From positions 1 through 24,385 of the IMG/VR virus record IMGVR_UViG_3300032331_001732: a stretch of 24,385 nt of DNA. One strand, 5' to 3'. Within the stretch, counting starts at the first letter, position 1. Every line of letters begins with the position of its first letter. Under the pieces are notes generated by a model. The model was given only the letters and a program-made list of their open reading frames with translations. It was not told the origin of the DNA and did no database searches. The position numbers were made by a program, and so were the translations under genes. The DNA is from a virus. Below are positions 1 through 7,391 of this stretch, piece by piece.

Positions 1-1803
1 AGATGTTATAGTTACATTTCCAGTTGATTGGTTGATAGATATACCATTACCTGCTGTTATGCCTGTTACTCCTCCATTGCTGGCGTAACTAGCTGTTCCT
101 TGTAGTGAACCACTAAATGAACCTGTTGCTGTTAAGGTAGTACCGTCATATGTTAATGTTGGTACTCCTCCAAACGCACCTAAATTATTATATTGGATTT
201 CTCCATTATTTCCTCCAGGTGTTCCTCCACCACCTCCACTACCTCCACCACCTCCACTACCTCTGAACAATCCTCCTGGTAGCCAGGTAAAGTGGGTTGA
301 GTTTTGTAGTGTTGTGTTTGTGCCTCCTTTTATAGCAAATGTCCCTAAATAAACAGCGTTAGCCGCTGTGTTTGGGGCTTCAGTAAATGGTTCACTTGCT
401 ATAGCAGCAATAGCTTGAGCTAATGTTCCATATCTTTCATTACCATAATATACTGTGATAGCTTTTGTAACAGAATTTGGATACCAATAACATCTTTGTA
501 ATGAGAAATTACTAGCTCCTACAAGATCTAATATACCTAACCCTCCAGGATTATAATATACTGGGTCTAATGCTGCATATCCTGCTCCATTGTTTGTGTT
601 GTAAACCCAGTCTGAGCCGGATTGGTAATATCTAAAGATTTTTGATGTTGTTGTTCCATTATCTACCGCATATGATGGGTTGTTTGGGTCTACAGCGTAA
701 TTGGCTCCATCTACAAATGCGGTTCCATTCCCAACCGTTAAACTACCTGTAGAAGATCCACTAGGTAATACTGTGTATCCTGATATTTTTAACGGGCCAA
801 ATGCTTTTATAAAATCATATGTCCTTTGTTTGTAACCATACGCTAATGATGGACTTGTTTTTACACCATTTATTGTTGAGTGGTTTTGATGTAATACAAG
901 CCCTATAGGAATTAAAGTGTTAAATTGACCATCATTAAATGGTGTTCCTTGAGCTACTATTTGGGAACTTGAATTTATAGCTACAAATTGTTGATCAAAA
1001 GAAGCACTCAATGGTGCTATACTAGCTGATAAATTTTCCCAATTTACATATTGTATTGTAGGGTATGGGTTATCATTATATGATGCGTTCAGATTAACTA
1101 TGATACCACTTCCACTTGATACAGTAAAAACTGTTGAAGATGAAGACCCAATCAATCCACCATTTAGTAGGCCTGAGTATATGTTCCCTTCTATCCAACG
1201 TAAACGAGTTACATTATTATATCCTTTACTATTTTGACTAAAATATAAATCTTGAGTAGATCCTGATACAAAAATATATGATGCTGATAGTGATGTATCT
1301 AAATTAGTTGTTACTGGTAAATATCTTGTATAGCCAGTTTGATTTAAGTCTCCAAATATACTAATTGTAGGATTGGGTTGTCCTAACGCTCCTGATATTA
1401 TTATACTACCTGATAAAACTGTATTTCCCACTAAAGTATTACTTCCAATTTGAGTTGTAGAACCGGTTATGTTCATTGACCCAGTTTGAGAAAATACTCC
1501 AACTAAAAATTTACTACCACTATGATAGACACTACCTGTGTGGTTATAATCACCAAATTGATCTAATGATCCAGTTAAAGCAACAGTATTATTACTTTTA
1601 TCAAATGTAAAATTACCACTACCACTTGTAGTATTAGCATCATTAAATTGAACAGATTTATCAGGACCAGCAGGAGCCGCTACCGCAGTAACTGTGAATG
1701 CAGAACCAGTTCCATCAAATATATTAACACCATCTGGAGTTTGTAATACTCGTTGGTAGGTGTTTTCTATATTTTCGCCTGTAAGATCCCATTGATTAGG
1801 CAT
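1..1803 (-). CDS. Large fibre-like virion protein, partial (runs off the window)
   Basis: The frame opens at the ATG at 1803 and is open for 601 codons to base 1, with no stop, so the C-terminus lies outside. It begins MPNQWDLTGENIENTYQRVL, then QTPDGVNIFDGTGSA. A VQFNDA...GNFTFDKSNNTVAL module (51-76) and TGS-type beta repeats follow. A globular region (about 320-500) holds GYKQRTYDFIKAFGPLKISG and EPFTEAPNTAANAVYLGTF and resembles domains in large marine-phage fibres. A Gly/Ser linker (about 514-528) then leads to IQYNNLGAFGG...LTYDGTTLTATG, the same module as in the 517-residue protein. It is probably a tail or neck fibre with receptor contact; the binding specificity cannot be told. It has no leader element and starts 13 bases after the previous stop. 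Confidence 0.8.
   Translation of the reverse strand, partial: MPNQWDLTGENIENTYQRVLQTPDGVNIFDGTGSAFTVTAVAAPAGPDKSVQFNDANTTSGSGNFTFDKSNNTVALTGSLDQFGDYNHTGSVYHSGSKFLVGVFSQTGSMNITGSTTQIGSNTLVGNTVLSGSIIISGALGQPNPTISIFGDLNQTGYTRYLPVTTNLDTSLSASYIFVSGSTQDLYFSQNSKGYNNVTRLRWIEGNIYSGLLNGGLIGSSSSTVFTVSSGSGIIVNLNASYNDNPYPTIQYVNWENLSASIAPLSASFDQQFVAINSSSQIVAQGTPFNDGQFNTLIPIGLVLHQNHSTINGVKTSPSLAYGYKQRTYDFIKAFGPLKISGYTVLPSGSSTGSLTVGNGTAFVDGANYAVDPNNPSYAVDNGTTTSKIFRYYQSGSDWVYNTNNGAGYAALDPVYYNPGGLGILDLVGASNFSLQRCYWYPNSVTKAITVYYGNERYGTLAQAIAAIASEPFTEAPNTAANAVYLGTFAIKGGTNTTLQNSTHFTWLPGGLFRGSGGGGGSGGGGGTPGGNNGEIQYNNLGAFGGVPTLTYDGTTLTATGSFSGSLQGTASYASNGGVTGITAGNGISINQSTGNVTITS
224..259. repeat. Perfect 2 x 18-bp tandem repeat coding for a Gly-rich linker
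   Basis: CCTCCACCACCTCCACTA occurs twice in a row on the plus strand. It codes on the minus strand for the Gly/Ser hinge of the large fibre-like protein. Perfect identity suggests recent slippage and possible length variation. Confidence 0.75.
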
Positions 1804-1816
1804 AACTTTTATTTAA

Positions 1817-2377
1817 TTATTTTTGTGGGAGTTTTTCTAATATCCCATTTATAATTTCTTGAACTTGTTTTTGTTCAATTTTATTTTCTTGTAAATAAGT
1901 GCCAACAATATTATTTAATTTATTTTTCTTGATTGTTAAATTTTTAAGATTAATATCTTCTTTAACTAACATTTTAACAATTCTAATAATATGTTCAGTT
2001 ACAGCGTCTACTTCTTCAATTCCTGAAATTTGGATTTTAGGAGCATTTTCTTTTATAATCTCAGCGTCATTTGATTTAACTTCAACAGTTACTTTACGAG
2101 ATGCTTCAACTATAAATTCTGACTTCCAAGGTGTAAAATACGTATCCTCTGCTATAACCTCAAGCTTTATTTGACCTGAGGTACTATCTTCTAAAAGACC
2201 TTTTAATTTTTTAATAGGTATTGAACATTTACCATCTTTATTAATGGTTCCTTCAAACATTAAATTAACATCTTCTGATTCGATGATTAATCTTGCTTGA
2301 CTATTTTTTAACGAAGCTCCTTCAAGTTTAATATTACACTCAAATACTTCGGGTTTATCAGTAAATAATTTATACAT
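1817..2377 (-). CDS. Conserved-looking two-part protein of unknown function
   Basis: A 186-residue protein. Residues about 10-100 look like a compact beta domain: FECNIKLEGASLKNSQARLI, then NLMFEGTINKDGKCSIPIKK, LKGLLEDSTSG, and EVIAEDTYFTPWKSEF. I recall similar proteins in T4-like marine phages, always without a known function. The C-terminal third (about 125-186) is helical and Lys/Glu/Ile-rich. There are two cysteines, no signal peptide and no membrane helix. It lies between small structural genes and the large fibre-like gene, with a one-base overlap upstream and 13 bases before the next start. An assembly chaperone or capsid/fibre accessory protein are both possible. Confidence 0.7.
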   Translation of the reverse strand: MYKLFTDKPEVFECNIKLEGASLKNSQARLIIESEDVNLMFEGTINKDGKCSIPIKKLKGLLEDSTSGQIKLEVIAEDTYFTPWKSEFIVEASRKVTVEVKSNDAEIIKENAPKIQISGIEEVDAVTEHIIRIVKMLVKEDINLKNLTIKKNKLNNIVGTYLQENKIEQKQVQEIINGILEKLPQK

Positions 2378-2703
2378 TACATTTCTACTTTTATGTTTAT
2401 ACCTAAGACTTCCTTAGCTACTAGGGATACGTCCGATATACGTATTTTACGTTCTAGTACTTCTTTAGTTTCTTTATATTCTTTACCTTCTACTTTACAA
2501 AGTAGTTTTATAAATTTCTTTTTCTTTTCAGGATGTTTATTGAAGTAATCATCAGGTGCTTTTCCACCTGCTAAACCTTCTATAATACCAGTTATAAGCG
2601 CGCAATCATCCCAGGTAAACGGATTTTTACTCTGGTTCGGGAATGGATTCGACTCCCAAGAGAAATTCGCGTTACCCCACTGAAATGGCGTTCTTGTGCT
2701 CAT
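2377..2703 (-). CDS. Unrecognised small protein
   Basis: A 108-residue protein I do not recognise. The first third is aromatic and polar (FQWGNANFSWESNPFPNQSK, then NPFTWDDCALI), and the last two thirds are Lys/Glu-rich and probably helical, with KKKKFIKLLCKVEGKEYKET and a final VAKEVLGINIKVEM. It has two cysteines and no membrane segment. It shares one base with the gene before and the gene after (TAATG at each), and so belongs to the baseplate/fibre block. A role as a small assembly or linker protein is possible but not shown. Confidence 0.65.
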   Translation of the reverse strand: MSTRTPFQWGNANFSWESNPFPNQSKNPFTWDDCALITGIIEGLAGGKAPDDYFNKHPEKKKKFIKLLCKVEGKEYKETKEVLERKIRISDVSLVAKEVLGINIKVEM

Positions 2704-3179
2704 TAAAATGTTCCTCCATTAATAAAAGAAGCAGTTTGAGCATTTAGTACACTCATAGAATTAGTAACATTACTAGCTATTAAAGTACTATTGTTCCAAG
2801 TTAAAGATGAACCAGTTATAAAAACACTACCTGTAAATCTATGAGTATCAGTTAAAGCGTCTCCAAATATTGTAGAACCACTACTATAAGAGGATGTGAC
2901 TGTGATAACATTATTTAAAGTAGTTGTTCCATTAACAGTTAAATTTCCTGTTATAGTACCACCAACTAAAGGCAAATATGCTGGGGCGGTTGAAGCTGTA
3001 AATGCTAATGAAGCTGTGTCAACTACAAAACCAGGAATAACAGATTCACTAGTGTTAAAAACAACAGTACCATCTGGTGATATTGCTTTTAAAGTACCTA
3101 TTGTTGTACTATTAATAAACTTAGTTTCTTCTGAGTCTATTTGGGTACCTAAAAGGTCATATCTAGTTTGTTCTGGCAT
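2703..3179 (-). CDS. Small fibre-like protein
   Basis: A 158-residue Ser/Thr-rich protein with fibre features. YLPLVGGTITGNLTVNGTTT (residues 68-87) is the common 'LPLxGGTxTGxLxVxG' signature of phage tail-fibre shafts. It is followed by TGS-type beta repeats (HRFTGSVFITGSSLTWNN). The first 50 residues (LLGTQIDSEETKFINSTTIG, then AISPDGTVVF) are a different, probably attachment part. Its length suggests a short spike, an adaptor, or the first segment of a composite fibre. The gene overlaps both neighbours by one base. A GGAGG near its end lies nine bases before the next start, but it is part of the Asn-Gly-Gly coding and may be chance. Confidence 0.65.
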   Translation of the reverse strand: MPEQTRYDLLGTQIDSEETKFINSTTIGTLKAISPDGTVVFNTSESVIPGFVVDTASLAFTASTAPAYLPLVGGTITGNLTVNGTTTLNNVITVTSSYSSGSTIFGDALTDTHRFTGSVFITGSSLTWNNSTLIASNVTNSMSVLNAQTASFINGGTF

Positions 3180-3703
3180 TATTTATAGTATTGTAGATAA
3201 TTCATTTTTAAGAACTCATTTAATCCTAATACACCTTCTTTTTCTTCAGCGTTTCTAATTGAATAAAAATTATAATCAGCTACAGTTTGTTTATCACCTG
3301 TTAACATCCATTTAATAAAAAATGGTTGATAAAGAGTAAACATTATATTTTTAGGATTATTTAAAGTATCATATTGATCTTTAGTTAATTCTTCAAATAA
3401 ATATTCATTTCTTTTTCTAGAAAAATATCTCATAAACATTCCATTTTCATAGTCTTTTGGAGTAGGATACAATGGTGGAATGTTAGTTGTTGTTAATGAT
3501 TGAGGAGAAGGTTGTGCTATACCTTGTATAATTGGGGTTAGTTTATCATTGTTACCATCACCTGGAAATTTTCCAGTGTAAGCCTCACCATTATATAGTC
3601 TATAATAAAACCCAGAATATGAAGTTGAAGTAGAAGCTAATAAATATTCTTTACCATTAGTGGTTAAGTTTGTTTTTATTTTATTTTTAGGATAATAAGC
3701 CAT
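3179..3703 (-). CDS. Unrecognised structural-region protein
   Basis: A 174-residue protein I cannot name. It begins MAYYPKNKIKTNLTTNGKEY and has SGFYYRLYNGEAYTGKFPGD (residues 30-49), reminiscent of short conserved phage virion proteins of unknown role. The middle is Pro/Thr-rich. The C-terminal half is rich in aromatic residues and Lys, with FFIKWMLTGDKQTVADYNF and EFLKMNYLQYYK at the end. There is no signal peptide or clear membrane segment. It follows the hub gene by one base and overlaps the next by one base (TAATG), so it is co-translated with baseplate and fibre genes. A baseplate or fibre-attachment role is likely from position only. Confidence 0.7.
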   Translation of the reverse strand: MAYYPKNKIKTNLTTNGKEYLLASTSTSYSGFYYRLYNGEAYTGKFPGDGNNDKLTPIIQGIAQPSPQSLTTTNIPPLYPTPKDYENGMFMRYFSRKRNEYLFEELTKDQYDTLNNPKNIMFTLYQPFFIKWMLTGDKQTVADYNFYSIRNAEEKEGVLGLNEFLKMNYLQYYK

Positions 3704-3704
3704 G

Positions 3705-6700
3705 TTACTTCATTTTATATTGCCATATTTGTAATGGTGTTAAATTTCCTTTAGATAATGCTTCATATAAAGCTGGGTAATATTGTTGTTGTTTTATAGT
3801 AGCGGCATTCCAATTAGCTCCGTCCTCAAGTGATTGGTAATTTTTAACTGGGTAGCCATTATTATCATTATAATCAGTAGCTCCAACTGCTTTCCAGGTA
3901 GTGGCGAATAAATTATTCTTCGCGGCTGTATTTTCAGCTGTCGCCCATTGAATACAGAACCATTTATTCTCATATGTTCTAGGTAATCCTGCTTTTAATA
4001 AAAACGCTTCAATCCATCTTAAATATGCTACTTGGCCTAAAGTAAATCCAGTATTTACATTATATTCTAAATATGGAGATGTGCTAGTATATGGAGTTGT
4101 CTTTTGAGCTCCTAGCTGGTTTTTAATTTTAGTTAATAGAGCAGTATTTTGTTCTTTTTGAGTAACTGGTTTAGTAAATTTATTAAATTGAGCATCATTT
4201 AATACACCTGTGGCATAACTTGATCCCCATGTTTTTAAATTACCTTGAACTGTAGTTGGGTCTCCTTGACTGCCTTTACCTCCTCTTAATGGAGCAAATA
4301 CGATTGGTAATTCTTTAGGATCTTTTATTTCTACACCAGTGTATTTTGGGCCTGAAATAGAAGTCAATGTAGTTGTCCAATCGTTATTTTGAATCTTATG
4401 GCTTACTCCTGTTGTGATAAATTGAATTTTATCTTTATATCGTTTAGATAGTAATCTAGTATCAGCTGTGTATGACTCATATATTTTAATTCCGCTTAAA
4501 CCATCCATAGTTAATTCTAAATCAATAGGCAAAAATCCTATACCTGGTATATCTAAGGTACCTATGTAGTATTTAAAAAGGTCTACACTTGAATTTCTAG
4601 AACTATCAATCAAATCAGTTGTAACACTTCTATCATCAATAGCTGAGAATAATCCTCCTAATGTTGTAAAGTTTTGTAATAAAAGAGTTTGAGAATTATC
4701 TCTACTATTAGGATTATTAACTGATATTGTGTCTAATTTTTCTTTAATTATTCTATCATATAATCCTACATTCCATTTACTTAAAGCAGTCGCGTTTTCT
4801 CCTACTACATTACCATTAGCTTGAGCTCCTACTGTTACCATAGTAGCAAAATTATTTGATAATTTAGTTTTTACAATAGCGTCCCTTACAAAACTACCTT
4901 GATTAGTATCTAAAGTATGAGTTATAAATTCAACAGGTGGTTTTGCAAAATATTGTTTTACACTTTCTAATTTATCTAAATTAGGTATAAATGTACTATC
5001 TATAATTCTAAATACATTACTATCTTCATCATACACTGTGGTAAAGTTATTAATACATCCTAAGGCGTTTTGAATACCTAGCATTAATTTTTCTAAAAAA
5101 TCAAATGCAGATATAGTGTTAGTATTAACATCAATATAATTAGCTAAAGTAGTAACTATATAATCCATATTAACATATATATCCATTGTGCTACCAACAT
5201 ATTTATCATCTACTCTAAAACCAGTGCCTTTAATATATTCTGTTGTAACTTTATCTGATGGGGGAGCTTCATCTGAAGCTGGGGTTGAAGGTACTAGTTC
5301 ATTAGGATTAAAATAAGTATGAGTTACAGCTGTATGTTTATATATGTAATAAGTAGTTCTATATTCTTCTCCATTCTGTTGGGATAATCGTTGATCTACT
5401 ATGTCTACTGAGTCTACAAAAACAGCTGATGAACCTGTAGAGCTAACATTTGTGATTCCATTTTTTATTAAATATTCTTTATTTAGTTCTGCGTCTAATG
5501 GATATGAAGTGTCTCCATTAAATGTCGAATAAGTCCATTTATCCGCATAGTCATCTTTTAAATCTTCTCCATTAGGAGTACTTTTAAGAAATGCTAAAGC
5601 TTTATCTGATAGTCTATTTACTGTTTTAGTTTGGGAGCCACCTGCATCTACTGGTCCATTTATTACTATTACTGAACCAGGTTGAAAAGATGATAATTTG
5701 TTTTGAACTTCAGATGGTATGATAGAACTAGGATTAGTTGGATCCCAAATTTTTGAGTTATATTCACCTGTAGATCTATTTCCAAATCTCCAAGATACTT
5801 CATACCAAGTATATTGATATTCTTTTATTAAATAATTATGTGTTACTCCAGTTGGAGCATTTGGATCTTGAGTATCTACAATTGGGTTTTCTAATTTAGC
5901 ATTTACTGGAATTAAACATACTCTAGGATCTAGACTCCCATGAGCAGGGAATGTAAAACAAAAATTTTCATTTCTATCAGAGCTAAAATTGATAATAGCT
6001 TGATTATCTTGTTTAGGACTATAATATAAAAGAAAGTTTTGGATTATATCTATTAATTTTCCTAATTTAATATAAAATTGATTATATGTAGCACCATTAG
6101 CATTTTCTGGTTTTAGGTTGATATAATTTACTTTTAATACATCTTTTACTGAGTTAGGATCATCTCCTTTAGTGTTAGATGATTTTACATCTTTAAGTAG
6201 ACCTTCAATATAACCAGTTGTAACTCCATCTAAACTTCTAACACTACCTTTATCTGATGGGACTTTTTTAGATAACTCATATAATATTCTATTTAAAGTA
6301 GATTTATTTGAGTTAACATTTAAAGCAGGACCTTCATTATTAACAGTATCAGTAGATGTATTTAAATTGGTATTTGTTTTTATAGATTCAATAACATCAC
6401 CTACAGATCTCATTGTTAATGTTATATTGTAACTACCATCTCTTTCTAAATTCCAAGAATAATTTACTATTCTACCTAACATTGCATCATAATTTCCACA
6501 TGATTTATCTCTATCATTTTGGATTTGATTTAATAAATTAACATAGTTAGTACTATTATTAAAGAAAAATTGGTCTGTAGCTACATTATGATAAGATGGT
6601 CCTAATTTTTCATCATTATTAAAATACCAAGACCATCCCCACTCTAATAACATTGAATATCCTAATCTTAAGTATAATTGATCAATAATTTCAAATTGAT

Positions 6701-7085
6701 CCATACTATGACATAGTAGATTTATATTAGCTTCTCTTAATGAACCTCGGTTCATAGCTTTAATATCAGCTGATATTAAACCTGGAGGAGGAACAAAACC
6801 ATATCCTGAATTTGATTCCCATCCATAAGCTGTATTTCCTCCTAGCCCATACCCTGTAGCTGGTTGGCCATCAAATCTTAAATTATATAATTGGTATTTT
6901 TTAGCTCTAGATGGGTCATTTTCCCCTACATCAACGCCAGATGATAATCTTAAAAATGCAGTGTTAGCATTTTGATAAAATATAGTATCAGCGTTTTTAT
7001 TAGCTATTTTATTTTTCTTTTGGCGGAGTTCAATCTGTTTTTGGACAAAATCAGAAAATCCCGCTCCAATAATACTTTTAGGCAT
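3705..7085 (-). CDS. Baseplate hub protein with C-terminal lysozyme-like domain
   Basis: A 1126-residue protein, the largest complete one here. Near the N-terminus, GLISADIKAMNRGSLREANI (102-121), then MDQFEIIDQLYLRLGYSMLL and EWGWSWYF (to 154), mark a hub-type baseplate domain seen in marine T4-like phages. A region ending FITTGVSHKIQNNDWTTTLT precedes the linker. The last ~115 residues look like a lysozyme-like peptidoglycan hydrolase: WATAENTAAKNNLFATTW (1047-1064), GATDYND and VKNYQSLEDG (to 1089), then YYPALYEALSKGNLTP. Glu1051 is a candidate catalytic residue. In T4 the hub (gp27) and lysozyme (gp5) are separate proteins, so this would be a fused version that bores the cell wall on contraction. 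The hub role is moderate and the hydrolase fold fairly good; activity is unproven. Confidence 0.72.
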   Translation of the reverse strand: MPKSIIGAGFSDFVQKQIELRQKKNKIANKNADTIFYQNANTAFLRLSSGVDVGENDPSRAKKYQLYNLRFDGQPATGYGLGGNTAYGWESNSGYGFVPPPGLISADIKAMNRGSLREANINLLCHSMDQFEIIDQLYLRLGYSMLLEWGWSWYFNNDEKLGPSYHNVATDQFFFNNSTNYVNLLNQIQNDRDKSCGNYDAMLGRIVNYSWNLERDGSYNITLTMRSVGDVIESIKTNTNLNTSTDTVNNEGPALNVNSNKSTLNRILYELSKKVPSDKGSVRSLDGVTTGYIEGLLKDVKSSNTKGDDPNSVKDVLKVNYINLKPENANGATYNQFYIKLGKLIDIIQNFLLYYSPKQDNQAIINFSSDRNENFCFTFPAHGSLDPRVCLIPVNAKLENPIVDTQDPNAPTGVTHNYLIKEYQYTWYEVSWRFGNRSTGEYNSKIWDPTNPSSIIPSEVQNKLSSFQPGSVIVINGPVDAGGSQTKTVNRLSDKALAFLKSTPNGEDLKDDYADKWTYSTFNGDTSYPLDAELNKEYLIKNGITNVSSTGSSAVFVDSVDIVDQRLSQQNGEEYRTTYYIYKHTAVTHTYFNPNELVPSTPASDEAPPSDKVTTEYIKGTGFRVDDKYVGSTMDIYVNMDYIVTTLANYIDVNTNTISAFDFLEKLMLGIQNALGCINNFTTVYDEDSNVFRIIDSTFIPNLDKLESVKQYFAKPPVEFITHTLDTNQGSFVRDAIVKTKLSNNFATMVTVGAQANGNVVGENATALSKWNVGLYDRIIKEKLDTISVNNPNSRDNSQTLLLQNFTTLGGLFSAIDDRSVTTDLIDSSRNSSVDLFKYYIGTLDIPGIGFLPIDLELTMDGLSGIKIYESYTADTRLLSKRYKDKIQFITTGVSHKIQNNDWTTTLTSISGPKYTGVEIKDPKELPIVFAPLRGGKGSQGDPTTVQGNLKTWGSSYATGVLNDAQFNKFTKPVTQKEQNTALLTKIKNQLGAQKTTPYTSTSPYLEYNVNTGFTLGQVAYLRWIEAFLLKAGLPRTYENKWFCIQWATAENTAAKNNLFATTWKAVGATDYNDNNGYPVKNYQSLEDGANWNAATIKQQQYYPALYEALSKGNLTPLQIWQYKMK

Positions 7086-7088
7086 AAC

Positions 7089-7388
7089 TTATGAGTTTAA
7101 ACTGTTGTAATTAGATAAAATCTCACTTACATTTATAGGTATACGTATTTGTTCTCCTACTGGGGAATATAGAGAATTTTGAGGTAAATTATTATTAGCT
7201 ATAGATATAATCCACCATAATGTATAATCATTATAATACTGTTGAGCTAGTCTATCAAATCTATCTTCAGCAGTAGTTATTACCCATATATCATCAACAG
7301 ACAATGGAATTATAGGGTATTTATTATCTCTATAATAAGTAATACCTTCTGGATTTTTTATTTTAGCTATATCTTGATAACGATTCAT
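7089..7388 (-). CDS. LysM-like baseplate protein, gp53-like
   Basis: A 99-residue protein with one LysM-like module at about residues 36-86: VITTAEDRFDRLAQQYYNDY, then TLWWIISIANN, and GEQIRIP at the end. T4 gp53 (baseplate wedge, 196 residues) and phage P2 gpX carry the same small domain, which in baseplates mediates protein contacts rather than peptidoglycan binding. The first 35 residues (YYRDNKYPIIPLSVDDIWVI) are a typical short lead in such proteins. It lies between the tube-cap-like and hub genes, with gaps of three bases on either side. The fold call is strong; whether it is the true gp53 counterpart is not certain. Confidence 0.75.
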   Translation of the reverse strand: MNRYQDIAKIKNPEGITYYRDNKYPIIPLSVDDIWVITTAEDRFDRLAQQYYNDYTLWWIISIANNNLPQNSLYSPVGEQIRIPINVSEILSNYNSLNS

Positions 7389-7391
7389 ATA

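Noticed and set aside
2703-2716. GGAGG just before the start at 2703 as a Shine-Dalgarno site
   Set aside because: It codes for part of the Asn-Gly-Gly-Thr end of the preceding protein and such elements are missing elsewhere, so chance is likely.
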